64,000 nucleotides of DNA, taken from assembly GCF_000378505.1 (NCBI RefSeq), contig NZ_KB899991.1:341666-405665 (forward strand), written 5' to 3'. The number at the start of each line of letters is the position of its first letter. The stretch's first letter is position 1. The DNA is from Modicisalibacter luteus DSM 23508 (GTDB lineage: Bacteria; Pseudomonadota; Gammaproteobacteria; Pseudomonadales; Halomonadaceae). A model generated the notes under the pieces. That model saw nothing but the letters and a program-made list of their open reading frames with translations. It ran no database searches and was not told where the DNA came from. The translations under genes and the position numbers were made by a program. Below are positions 1 to 8,653 of the stretch, piece by piece.

Positions 1-773
1 TACCTGAGGAGCACGAAGTCGCCAGCGTTCATGACCTCATTCTGTCGAGCGGTGGGAATCAGCGCGTGGTAGCCAACTCCTGGTTGATGGCAAACGAGTT
101 CAACCGGCGCTACGGCATCGAGTGGCAGCGGCTAGAGGTCAATTATCCCGGCTATGACGAGACGCAGTTCAACCCGCAGCGGGCCCGGAGCAACCGTCAA
201 GACACGCGCTATTCCCTCGGCGTGGCCGACGACGATTATCTAATCGGTTTAGTGACTTCAGGGAATTTTAAAAAGCGCAACGTGGCGGGGTTTGTCCGGA
301 TCGCCGAACGCCTCGATGAACGTCTGCCCGGCCGTTGCCGATTCCTCGTAGTGGGCAAAGACGATGCAGTCGCTTATCAGCGCTTGGCCAAAGACAAGGG
401 GCTGGCAGAACGTTTCATTTGGCGCAGTACTGTGCCGGATGTCGAATCTATCTACGGGGCTTTGGACCTTTTCGTGCTCCCCGCGCATATCGAAGAGTTC
501 GGCTGTGTAGTTATCGAGGCCATGGCCTGCGCTACGCCCGTTGTCGTCTCCTCATGGACCGGGGCTGGGGAACTTCTTCAGAAAGACTATCCCAACCTGA
601 TCATGAACATCGACGAGCCGGATGCCTGGGCGAGTCAAATCGAGTCGGTTCTCACCGCCAATACGAACGGGCTAGGCACGGAACTAGCCAGTCTCGCTCA
701 ACAATACTCACATCGACAACAATACGAGAAGCTTGGAGTGCTTTTCAAAAAACTCACTTCGTCAGAACTATGA
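1..773 (+). CDS. glycosyltransferase, GT4-like, C-terminal part (start lies before the window)
   Basis: The reading frame is open from base 3 with no start, so the gene begins upstream; about 257 codons are visible. The visible part looks like the end of the N-terminal domain plus the whole C-terminal Rossmann domain of a GT-B glycosyltransferase. Near the C-terminus the run EEFGCVVIEAMACATPVV carries the E-x7-E pattern that binds the sugar nucleotide in family GT4, followed by a SSWTGAGELL loop. Such enzymes transfer sugars from NDP-sugars during LPS, O-antigen or exopolysaccharide assembly at the cytoplasmic membrane. The following YrbL-like gene starts 16 bases after the stop on the same strand, and an O-antigen ligase-like gene lies nearby, which supports a surface polysaccharide role. 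Donor and acceptor cannot be read from sequence. Confidence 0.85.
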   Translation, partial: PEEHEVASVHDLILSSGGNQRVVANSWLMANEFNRRYGIEWQRLEVNYPGYDETQFNPQRARSNRQDTRYSLGVADDDYLIGLVTSGNFKKRNVAGFVRIAERLDERLPGRCRFLVVGKDDAVAYQRLAKDKGLAERFIWRSTVPDVESIYGALDLFVLPAHIEEFGCVVIEAMACATPVVVSSWTGAGELLQKDYPNLIMNIDEPDAWASQIESVLTANTNGLGTELASLAQQYSHRQQYEKLGVLFKKLTSSEL

Positions 774-789
774 TTCGACAGGCCATAAG

Positions 790-1416
790 TTGAAATACCA
801 AATACCGCATTATCCAGAGTCCCCCCGCTTCGAGCTCGACGACGCTAGCTTAATCGGCCAAGGCAACAAGCGTAACTGCCATGCTCATCCTGGCGACCCT
901 GCACACTGCATCAAGGTGGCGCGCTATCAGGAGCGATGGGAGGAATGCCAAGAGCAGAGCATCGTTGAATGGCACTACTTGCGCTTTCTCAAGCGGCGCC
1001 GGATTCCGCTGCATCACGTGGCCGACTGCTATGGCTGGGTCACTACCACTTCCGGTGTGGGCCTGGATCTGGAGTTGGTGCGCAACGACGACGGCACGCC
1101 CGCTCTAACGTTGCGTAATGCCATGCAAAACGGTGCTGTGTCCATGGATAGCATCCATACTATGCTAAGCGAACTCAAGGCGTGGGCGCTCCGCCATGCA
1201 GTGGTAATTGCCGATCTCAATACCGATAATCTCATGGTGCGCTGGACTGAAGGCATACCGCACTTTGTTATCATCGACGGACTGGGCAGTCGCCATCCGG
1301 GCTGGAAGTTCTACCTCTACCAGCGATGCAAATGGCTTGCCCGCTTCAAGACCCGGAGACAATGGGAGCGCCAGGAGAAGGCGCTGTTCGAGACCTTGGC
1401 GCGCATAACTGCCTAG
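790..1416 (+). CDS. YrbL-like kinase-fold protein (PhoP regulatory network protein YrbL family)
   Basis: About 208 residues. The N-terminus has LIGQGNKRNCHAHP followed by CIKVARY, resembling the glycine-rich loop and ATP-binding lysine of YrbL (typically LGxGxxRxCYxHP...CIKV). The later segment VIADLNTDNLMV matches the catalytic-loop position of small protein-kinase-like folds, with D and N in the expected order, and FVIIDGLG matches the metal-binding DxG position. The family is known mainly as PhoP-regulated and its biochemical substrate is not established; related folds phosphorylate LPS core sugars. I chose the TTG at 790 because it places the family-like start about 22 residues before the glycine loop; another TTG at 733 would overlap the upstream gene. 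Close linkage to a glycosyltransferase suggests an envelope role (inference). Confidence 0.65.
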   Translation: MKYQIPHYPESPRFELDDASLIGQGNKRNCHAHPGDPAHCIKVARYQERWEECQEQSIVEWHYLRFLKRRRIPLHHVADCYGWVTTTSGVGLDLELVRNDDGTPALTLRNAMQNGAVSMDSIHTMLSELKAWALRHAVVIADLNTDNLMVRWTEGIPHFVIIDGLGSRHPGWKFYLYQRCKWLARFKTRRQWERQEKALFETLARITA

Positions 1417-1436
1417 CCAGCCTACCCCGTAAACAA

Positions 1437-1463
1437 CGAGGCTATCTAAGTGGGATAGCCTCG
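1437..1463 (+). terminator. stem-loop terminator after the glycosyltransferase/YrbL pair
   Basis: CGAGGCTATC and GATAGCCTCG form a perfect 10-bp stem with a 7-base loop, 21 bases after the stop of the YrbL-like gene. The following run (TCTTCAG) is only weakly T-rich, so termination may be moderate. Confidence 0.65.
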
Positions 1464-1514
1464 TCTTCAGAAAGAGTTATTTTCAAACCTGGTGGTTGGT
1501 AGTTAGGCCGCATC

Positions 1515-1970
1515 CTAGGCTGATTGATTGGTTACCTGCTCGCCATCTTGGAACTCGACGTTGCTGATGACCAGTTCCAGCTTCTGAAAGTGCTTGATTC
1601 GCCTCCCGCGTTTCTGGACGATCTGGAGCAGTTTAAACAGCATCGCCAGGGTCGTGTCCCGGGAGCCACAAGACCGCCTCGGCTTCGCTCTCAGGCGAAC
1701 CGTGGCGAAGGTCGACTCGATCGGTTTAGTGGTGCGGATGTGCACCCAATGCTTTACCGGGGAGTCATGGAACACCAGCAGTTCATCTCGATCCTTGGCC
1801 AAGCACTCAAGCGCCTGCGGGTACTCGGCGCCGAAGCGTTTCAGCGAACGGCCTAAGGCCTGATGGGCTGCCTCGCGCGCCTCAGCTACCCCTATCTCGT
1901 GAAAATCGACCTTGAGCCTGGGCTACACCGACTTGAGCAGCTTGTTCAGTTCGTTGGTAGTCTTGTGAGA
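1515..1970 (-). pseudogene. IS256-family transposase, 3' remnant
   Basis: Read on the minus strand, this encodes the C-terminal third of a Mutator/IS256 transposase: HWVHIRTTKPIESTFATVRL, then CGSRDTTLAMLFKL, ending with a degenerate GVxFxDGxxV-like tail. The preceding part (NKLLKSV, then EYPQALECLAKDRDELL) also aligns with the family, but an in-frame TAG sits at 1923-1925. Upstream of about 1970 the similarity disappears, so the DDE catalytic N-terminal two thirds is missing. It cannot be functional. It sits between two surface-polysaccharide genes and probably marks an old insertion. Bases 1971-2207 beyond it hold nothing I can identify. Confidence 0.8.
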
Positions 1971-2207
1971 CCTCAGAGGTATTAGGAGTCAAGCCTGGTA
2001 CCGTAGAGGCATCACTATCTCGCGTTACCCAGCATTTCGATCCAAGGAACCTCATAAGCCATGATTCGATATTTTTAGCCTCGCCGAGGCGCGACGCATC
2101 GTGCCTCACCAATCGCATGATACCGACGAGATTATATGTTTAGGGATCGGGCCATTCCCACCGAGAGCAACCCTATATGCTTTTCCAAGCTTTCATCAAG
2201 GCTTTTT

Positions 2208-3455
2208 CTACTTAAGAGCCACATGCTCATAATTCCTCATGCTTGCCCACAGCACCACCAACCAAAAGGCATACATCATTACCCCGCTGTTATGTGCCAG
2301 AAACACCTGTGTGAGACCGAAATCAATGTACGCGACCGGCAAAAGCATTCCCGCTACAGCAAACGAACGCAACACAAGGTCTTGGCTCTGTAAGCGCTGC
2401 GCAAATAGCTTCAGCGGCACAAGATAAAGGGCTAGTAAAGCTAGCAACCCTAAAATACCCTGCTTTAGCCAAGCGTCCAGAAAATCATTATGAACATGGC
2501 CATAGCGCTCGATCCAAGGCCCGACAAAACCCTGATCAATTAGGTCATCGCGGGCTTGAGCATATCCTAGCTCTCCCCAACCCAAGAGCGGCTTTTCCGG
2601 GATCAATTCGATGGCCGTGTGCCACATCTTGAGACGCACCCCCACCGACGAGTGGACGTTCCCCTTTTCTACAAAATCTACCAACTGGTCGGTAGCTTGA
2701 GTTATTCGCGCTTGAACCCCTAACTGAGGTGTGGTTAAAACAATTGCTGCCCCAATAAAAAGAGAAGCCAAGATGCCCGCCAGCCAACGCCCTGATAGAT
2801 AGCTACCATAGGCACGATAAAGAACGAGCATTACGAAAGGTATGCCAATCCAACCGCCACGGCTTCCCGATAGAAAAGATCCTAGCACTCCCCCTAGGGC
2901 TCCCATCAGTAGAATACCCACCCAGAGACGGGGGTATCGTTGGGCCATTGCCCAGCCCAGGCCAGCAAGGCACAGAACCCCCATCAGCATACTCAAATTG
3001 CCGAAATTAATGGTATTCGTGAAACCCTCTGCTCGGGTAACGCCCTCAAAAAGCTTTTGCCAAACGGCCCAAGAGCCGGTTGCAAACCCACCGACTGCAA
3101 GCCCGGCCCACATATAGGCAGCACGCGGTGGATAAGCAAGAAGTAACAGCAGCGCTGGTATCGCAAACAGAAAACGGCTCGCCTTATCCAGCTCCCGCGA
3201 GGGCTGGCCATCCAACCAGATCTCCAGTATATCTGCTGCCATGTATGCCAGCAGAACGGCAATAATCAGCCAGTCTTCTTTTCGTAAGGCGAGACTTGGC
3301 CGCCTGAACAGCAAAGAGAAACTCCCCAGTAGCAGCAGGCCTGAACCAAGCGAATACCCTGAAGGTACTACTAAGGCAACAGCTCCTAATAAAAAAATAG
3401 CCACACTTGAATAAAGTGATAAAAATTGCTCGCCCCTAGAGGCCTCACTGCCCAT
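2208..3455 (-). CDS. O-antigen ligase/polymerase family membrane protein (WaaL/Wzy_C-like)
   Basis: About 415 residues with roughly ten to eleven hydrophobic segments. It has the large periplasmic loop typical of the Wzy_C (O-antigen ligase) family: RLKMWHTAIELIPEKPLLGWG and then GHVHNDFLDAWLKQG, where the His of HVHND (about residue 320) is the conserved ligase His. The family joins undecaprenyl-linked polysaccharide to lipid A-core, or to other acceptors, at the periplasmic face. The open frame extends to 3560, but the MGSEAS start at 3455 is preferred because the extra 35 residues are polar and unlike the family. Neighbouring sugar-nucleotide and glycosyltransferase genes support the role. 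It could instead be a polymerase or protein O-oligosaccharyltransferase; sequence alone does not separate these. Confidence 0.75.
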   Translation of the reverse strand: MGSEASRGEQFLSLYSSVAIFLLGAVALVVPSGYSLGSGLLLLGSFSLLFRRPSLALRKEDWLIIAVLLAYMAADILEIWLDGQPSRELDKASRFLFAIPALLLLLAYPPRAAYMWAGLAVGGFATGSWAVWQKLFEGVTRAEGFTNTINFGNLSMLMGVLCLAGLGWAMAQRYPRLWVGILLMGALGGVLGSFLSGSRGGWIGIPFVMLVLYRAYGSYLSGRWLAGILASLFIGAAIVLTTPQLGVQARITQATDQLVDFVEKGNVHSSVGVRLKMWHTAIELIPEKPLLGWGELGYAQARDDLIDQGFVGPWIERYGHVHNDFLDAWLKQGILGLLALLALYLVPLKLFAQRLQSQDLVLRSFAVAGMLLPVAYIDFGLTQVFLAHNSGVMMYAFWLVVLWASMRNYEHVALK

Positions 3456-3560
3456 TGTCAATGTTTTCACACTCGACCTATCCTGCAAACTCGTATTACA
3501 TGCCAAAGTAGTTGCATTTAACTCTGGCTTGAAATTAATTTTCACGACGCCATAGCACAT

Positions 3561-4014
3561 AAAGCAGGCGTGTTCTCTCGTCGCTGGCCGCGATTATATC
3601 TCCTGTAGGCAGCCATGCACATGAAGAACCTACATAGTTCTTTTGAAGGTCGAAGCCCTCCGCCCGGAAAGGCTTAGCATGGCGGGTTCAAGTCCAAGCG
3701 CAACACTACAGACAGGCCATCCGATCTCAACATTGAAAGCAAAGCGTCGCAGCCTATTGGACCTATCTCGCGGCGTATAGAAAACTGAGCTAGCCCTCCA
3801 TATGGATCCACTATCATCAGACCATTTACCACTGGAGGGGCCGGCCTGTATCTAATCCACTCATTGGCCCCTCAGGGCTAGCGGGGCTGGTCCCGTCTTG
3901 CATCTTCCTTGAGCCAGACAATGCGGATACAAGATCACCAGAAATGTCTAGCCCCTTTACTTAGTCAAGGAAAGGCAGTCACGCCAGGCGGCCCTAGCTA
4001 CGTCTAGTATCAGA
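3561..4014. other. intergenic stretch without a recognised gene
   Basis: No plausible coding frame or RNA gene is visible here. A short GGGTTCAAGTCC-like run near 3690 resembles a tRNA T-arm but has no matching acceptor or anticodon arms. The stretch separates two minus-strand polysaccharide genes and presumably contains the promoter of the O-antigen ligase-like gene. Confidence 0.5.
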
Positions 4015-6027
4015 TTATTTTTTTTCGCTAATCTGTTGATAAGAGGTAACCGTATTCGCCACTTGGGGGTGGAGCGCTCTAGGGGTCGCCACGATCGTCA
4101 CGCCGGGGCGGTATTTCTGCTCAGGCCCCAGCAGATCACATACCGGACCACTATGCTGGAAACCCTGTACGGCCCGCGTCAACACGTCACAAGCCTTATT
4201 GCTGTCAAGCAGCTGCTCGGCTTCCTCCAGCTCGCTCAAGAGTTGGGCGAGAAGGCGCGAGTCCAAGGCTTCTTCTTCGGCACGCATAATCTTGGGGTGC
4301 GAAGTTCCTACGACATTGTCGCCGATCAACAATTCTTCATAGAGCTTTTCCCCGGGGCGCAGGCCGGTGAACTTAATCTCAATGTCCCCTTCGGGGTTGG
4401 CCTCATCCTTTACCTCAAGTCCTGAAAGCTTAACCATTCGCCATGCCAGATCGGCAATTTTCACCGAATCGCCCATGTCGAGCACGAACACATCGCCCCC
4501 CTCTGCCATAGAGCCTGCCTGGATTACCAGAAGCGCTGCTTCCGGTATAGTCATGAAAAAGCGGGTGATATCCGGATGCGTGACGGTAACCGGTCCGCCC
4601 TCTTTGATCTGGCGGCGAAAGAGGGGGACAACAGACCCAGATGAACCTAAGACATTGCCAAAGCGCACCATGGAGAAGACCGTCTTGGCCGAGGTTCGGG
4701 CCAGGTCCTGAAGCACCAGCTCCGACATGCGTTTGCTGGCCCCCATCACATTGGTAGGCCGTACCGCCTTGTCAGTCGAAACCAAAATACAGCGTTCGAC
4801 GTCCAGCTTCGCGGCGCTCTCAGCAACCACACGTGTGCCCTGCACATTATTGCGCACACCTTCCAGGATATTGTTTTCTACGATAGGTACGTGCTTGTAA
4901 GCTGCTACATGGTAGATGGTTTGTACTTCGTAGCGCGCAATGACGGCCTCGACACGCTCACGGTGGCAGACGTTACCTAACAGAGGGTATACAGCAAACT
5001 GCTCATTCATGTCCGCTCTGATAGCTTCTAGCTCTTGGTCTATGCTATAGAGGCTAAATTCACTCAGCTCGAACAGCACTATGGCCCTTGGCCCGCAGCG
5101 TATAATCTGCCGACATAGCTCACTGCCGATCGAGCCACCCGCACCAGTCACCATCACGACCTTGCCTTGGATACTCGCTTCTAGTAGCTCTTCCTGAGGC
5201 GGCACCGGATCACGACCCAACAGATCTTCTAGATCAACTTCGCGCAGTTGATCGAGACTGGCTTCGCCGGAAAGAATTTCCGGCATCGACGGGACAGTCT
5301 GCACATGCACCGGAGCATCGGCCAACTGATCCAATGCAAACTTGCGTTGTTTCTTGGTGGCCGAAGGCATGGCCAGCAGTACTCGTGTGATGTTCAACTG
5401 CTCAATCACCGGCACAAATTCCGCCGGGTTATAGACCTTGATGCCCTTAATTGTGCTGCCCCATAACGCCTTATCATCATCCAGAAAAGCAGCCGTATAG
5501 AACTCACGACCGTTGGCTAGCGCCATAGATAATTGCGCACCAGCGCCTCCGGCTCCATAAATGGCTACCGCTTCTTTCTGAGTGTAATGCTTTATCAGCC
5601 ATTGGTAATAAGAGCGTACTAACAGCCGTGTGCCGCCCACATATACCAACGTTACGAGAGCGAAGTTAACCGGTACCGAGCGTGGAAATCCCTCGAAGCG
5701 ATAGAAGAATGCCGCCGCCCACATCATTATAGCCATCAGCACTGCGCCTTTAACCACCGCCCATAGCGCCTGCGGCCCCATGAAGCGCACCACTGCGCGA
5801 TACAATCCCAGCCGTGCAAACACAAACACGCCCACTGGAGGGATCACTAGAAACAGCCACCAGTACGGAATGATATATCGCTCTGGCCACCACTCAGCGA
5901 AACGCAGCGCATACGCTGACCACAGCGCTACTGGCAACACCGCTAGGTCAGCGGCGACCATGATCGCTCGCTTCTTGGCACGGCTAAGCGTCGCTACTCC
6001 TTTATGAAGCTTTGTGGATCGGTACAT
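4015..6027 (-). CDS. membrane-anchored NDP-sugar 4,6-dehydratase/epimerase (WbpM/CapD/FlaA1 family)
   Basis: At 670 residues it has the full-length architecture of this family. The N-terminal ~130 residues contain four hydrophobic segments. A CoA-binding-like Rossmann region follows with the fingerprint YGAGGAGAQL (about 155-165). The catalytic extended-SDR domain begins with VTGAGGSIGSE (about 291-301) and has STDKA and NVMGASKR (about 415-430), the S-x-M-x3-K active-site arrangement of WbpM-type enzymes, where Met replaces the usual Tyr. These enzymes convert UDP-GlcNAc (or similar) to 4-keto-6-deoxy sugars feeding QuiNAc, FucNAc or bacillosamine synthesis for O-antigen, capsule or glycans. 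It sits alone downstream of a 600-bp gap and points toward the O-antigen ligase-like gene. The exact sugar product is not determinable here. Confidence 0.88.
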   Translation of the reverse strand: MYRSTKLHKGVATLSRAKKRAIMVAADLAVLPVALWSAYALRFAEWWPERYIIPYWWLFLVIPPVGVFVFARLGLYRAVVRFMGPQALWAVVKGAVLMAIMMWAAAFFYRFEGFPRSVPVNFALVTLVYVGGTRLLVRSYYQWLIKHYTQKEAVAIYGAGGAGAQLSMALANGREFYTAAFLDDDKALWGSTIKGIKVYNPAEFVPVIEQLNITRVLLAMPSATKKQRKFALDQLADAPVHVQTVPSMPEILSGEASLDQLREVDLEDLLGRDPVPPQEELLEASIQGKVVMVTGAGGSIGSELCRQIIRCGPRAIVLFELSEFSLYSIDQELEAIRADMNEQFAVYPLLGNVCHRERVEAVIARYEVQTIYHVAAYKHVPIVENNILEGVRNNVQGTRVVAESAAKLDVERCILVSTDKAVRPTNVMGASKRMSELVLQDLARTSAKTVFSMVRFGNVLGSSGSVVPLFRRQIKEGGPVTVTHPDITRFFMTIPEAALLVIQAGSMAEGGDVFVLDMGDSVKIADLAWRMVKLSGLEVKDEANPEGDIEIKFTGLRPGEKLYEELLIGDNVVGTSHPKIMRAEEEALDSRLLAQLLSELEEAEQLLDSNKACDVLTRAVQGFQHSGPVCDLLGPEQKYRPGVTIVATPRALHPQVANTVTSYQQISEKK

Positions 6028-6526
6028 TCAACATTCCAGATATAAAGGTATAGCTAATTTAAAGACGGCGAATGGCCCCAACGTTGCTCTCCATGTAGAG
6101 ACGAGGCTTCAGTCAATTCCTAGCATGGCGATGATATCGCCTCATCCGCTTTGTCACTACGCCTCAACAAGAGCCATGGCGTTTGCTGGCGGATGGGCAG
6201 ACATAAAAGATAGTGCTTCCTTATGATCGTTACGCCCGAGCATGGTTCCAAGCACGAGGGAATACGCCAAGGCCGATTCTACCCTCTAGGCTCACACACA
6301 ACCAGAATTCCTCCTAGCTGACCTGCCATGCGATGCTCGGCGCCAGATCCCGTCACTTGCCCACGTATGTACAATGGGCGCCTTCTGTTACACATCCCAC
6401 CAATTCGGGACACAGTGTGCACCGAATTGAACTGATCCGACTTCCGGTCGTTGTTAGGCGCCAAGAGTCAGGACGCCCAACCAACAGGCAATTCCGGTCA
6501 AATAGCACAGAGACAGCTCAGTCCGA

Positions 6527-6605
6527 GCAATATATTGCACATAAATAAAGCCACATGACATTTTTGCGCAACAAATTGCTCAGCAGCCATAATAGTGCGT
6601 ATTAT
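6527..6605. promoter_or_regulatory. cluster of palindromes upstream of hipA, candidate HipB operators
   Basis: GCAATATATTGC (6527-6538) is a perfect 12-bp palindrome. A near copy, GCAACAAATTGC, lies at 6568-6579, 41 bases on. A third dyad, ATAATA-GTGCG-TATTAT, spans 6589-6605 just before hipA. HipB-type antitoxins repress their own operons by binding such dyads, so these are candidate autoregulatory sites (inference). The rest of 6028-6526 holds no gene I can identify. Confidence 0.5.
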
Positions 6606-6632
6606 TGGGTAAAATATCGCTCAATCTAGCTT

Positions 6633-7979
6633 ATGCCGCTTACTCTTCAGCTATTCCACCAGGGGCAATGGCACGATGCCGCCGAACTCACCATTGCCGA
6701 CCCAACCCAGGGTCGGCAAGGACCGGTAGCGCTTGGCTATGAGACAAATTATGCCCTTGAATGGATGGACCGGGACGACGAGCATGCCTGCAGCATGAAC
6801 CTTCCTGTCGAGTTGATGCTCAATCATCATTCATCACGTTGGTTCGGCTTTCTTGACGATATCATGCCGGCAGGCGCCAGCCGTCGCTACTGGGTGAGCC
6901 AATTGGGCATCGGCGGCTTACCCGCCCATCAGCAGGATTATGCCCTGCTGCATCATGGCACCATCGCACCAGTAGGTAATCTACGTATTAAGGAATCCCT
7001 GCCAGAGTTGCCCCAAACGAGCCGCCTGACGCGACGGCGCTTTCCCCTGCAGGAGGTTGTCGAACGCCATACTGATTTCCTCGAATATGCTCAGCAGATG
7101 GGCGCTGCCAGTGGAGGAGCTACTGGCGCCGGAGGCGAAGCACCCAAGCTGCTGCTGCGCTGCACCCTCGATGATCGTATTTGGATCGATACTTTCCAGG
7201 CAGACCTGACCTGCCAGGATCGGCACTATCTGGTCAAGTTCCCGCGTGGCAAGCGCAGTTCCATTGATGCGGACATCCTGCGTGCTGAGTATCACTATTA
7301 CCAGGAGCTAGCCTCGCTGGGGCTCGAAACCATCGACACCGAACACATGCGCCTGATCGAGGGATCACGTGACCCTTCTCTTTGGCTACCTCGCTTCGAT
7401 GTAGCGTTCGTCGACGGGCGACGAACCCTTTTTGGCCTGGAGTCGGTCTATGCCGTCATGGAACGTCCGCCGGGTACCTACCTGAATCACTTCGATGTCA
7501 TTCGTACGCTGGTCAGCAAGTTGAGTCAGCAATATCGCGTCACGGAAGGCAGTGAAAGCTTCAATGCCGAAGCTTTTGTCGTGGAGATGGTCAAGCGGGA
7601 CCTACTTAATGTCGCGTTTGGCAATTCAGACAACCATGGGCGCAACACGGCCTTGATCAAGCGACCAGAGGGAATATGGCTGGCGCCTATCTATGACTTT
7701 GCACCGATGAAAGCAGACCCGGAAGGCGTGACACGCACCTTACAGTGGGGCCCCCCCTATGAGGAAGGCGGCCGATTTGACTGGCATGCCATCGCAGAAC
7801 AACTTGCCGACCTAGTGCCGCCCGAAACGCTCATGGCAGAACTACGCGAGATTGCCACCAGGCTAGTCGGTCTAAAAGCCCGACTCAGCGCGCGCGGTGT
7901 ACCCGCGAGCGTGCTGGAAATGCCCGTCATGGGTTTCGATTACCTAGACGAAAAGTTGCGCTCGTGGGGGCTCGTATGA
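6633..7979 (+). CDS. hipA: HipA-family Ser/Thr kinase toxin
   Basis: 448 residues, the usual full-length HipA size, so both the N-subdomain and kinase core are present. The P-loop-like segment GATGAGGEAPK covers residues 162-172. The catalytic loop FGNSDNHGRN places the catalytic Asp at 333 and the metal-binding Asn at 338, and IYDFAP gives the second metal-binding Asp at 355. HipA kinases phosphorylate aminoacyl-tRNA synthetases (GltX in E. coli), blocking translation and promoting dormancy; the target here is unknown. The downstream HTH gene overlaps by four bases (ATGA), so toxin precedes antitoxin, the reverse of classical hipBA. Palindromes just upstream suggest autoregulation. All key residues are intact, so it is probably active. 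Confidence 0.88.
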   Translation: MPLTLQLFHQGQWHDAAELTIADPTQGRQGPVALGYETNYALEWMDRDDEHACSMNLPVELMLNHHSSRWFGFLDDIMPAGASRRYWVSQLGIGGLPAHQQDYALLHHGTIAPVGNLRIKESLPELPQTSRLTRRRFPLQEVVERHTDFLEYAQQMGAASGGATGAGGEAPKLLLRCTLDDRIWIDTFQADLTCQDRHYLVKFPRGKRSSIDADILRAEYHYYQELASLGLETIDTEHMRLIEGSRDPSLWLPRFDVAFVDGRRTLFGLESVYAVMERPPGTYLNHFDVIRTLVSKLSQQYRVTEGSESFNAEAFVVEMVKRDLLNVAFGNSDNHGRNTALIKRPEGIWLAPIYDFAPMKADPEGVTRTLQWGPPYEEGGRFDWHAIAEQLADLVPPETLMAELREIATRLVGLKARLSARGVPASVLEMPVMGFDYLDEKLRSWGLV

Positions 7980-8293
7980 AAATGAAGCAGCGCTCGCCAG
8001 CCGAGAGAGAGGCCTTGCTTCTTGAGCTTTTGGACCAAATGCTTCGCGATGAGATCTCCGCAGGAAGCCTATTACGCAAACTACGCCGCGAAGTGCTTGG
8101 AATGTCGCAGACCCAGTTTGCGTCACTGGTTTCGGTCAGCCGCCGTACGCTTTCTGATATCGAAACTGACAAAGGAAGCCAATCATTGGCATTGCTTAAC
8201 CGGGTATTCAGGCCCTTCGGCTTGAAAGTTGGCCTATTGCCAAGGCATTCACAGCTCATGCAGCAGCTAATGGAAAAACAAATGAAAGCCTAG
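7976..8293 (+). CDS. hipB: HipB-like Xre-family antitoxin/regulator
   Basis: 105 residues starting at the ATG that overlaps the hipA stop (ATGA), which implies translational coupling; an upstream ATG in frame at 7964 would lie inside hipA. The segment LRREVLGMSQTQFASLVSVSRRTLSDIETDKG is a clear Xre/Cro-type helix-turn-helix, followed by QSLALLNRVFRPFGLKVGLLP, the typical HipB-like dimerisation tail. In HipBA systems this protein neutralises the kinase and represses the operon. Its length is slightly greater than E. coli HipB (88 residues). Partnership with the adjacent hipA is inferred from overlap and family. Confidence 0.85.
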   Translation: MKMKQRSPAEREALLLELLDQMLRDEISAGSLLRKLRREVLGMSQTQFASLVSVSRRTLSDIETDKGSQSLALLNRVFRPFGLKVGLLPRHSQLMQQLMEKQMKA

Positions 8294-8313
8294 AGGGCAA
8301 CGTATTTTGCCCT
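8294..8313 (+). terminator. short hairpin after hipAB
   Basis: AGGGCAA and TTGCCCT form a 7-bp stem with a 6-base loop directly after the hipB stop. There is no T-run, so it is only a possible terminator. Bases 8314-8653 beyond it hold no gene I can recognise. Confidence 0.35.
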
Positions 8314-8653
8314 GACGATGCTAGGCATCGAGGCCATCATGCTTCGAGGAACTCCTCCACCGAAGGTGGCCAGATGTTTGGGCAGGATTACCACAAAGAG
8401 ACGCCTATCGATCAGAACTGCGCTCAACTAACCGTGACATCTTGTTCAACGCTAAAGACATCCCATTCCCGGCTTCAACGCATATACCTTTAGCGCCCTG
8501 TGCCCATGTGTCGACCTGCCTATACGCGGGAACCAAACGAGACCCAGACCACTCAAACTATTCTTGTCTGCCACGCACTCGTACGAGCCTCCTGTCGTAC
8601 CCCAAGTTAGAAACGACTGGCATTGCTTCTAAGATTAGTGGCACTCCGAAACC

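Noticed and set aside
3680..3705. tRNA T-arm-like GGGTTCAAGTCC
   Set aside because: No acceptor stem, D-arm or anticodon arm can be formed around it.
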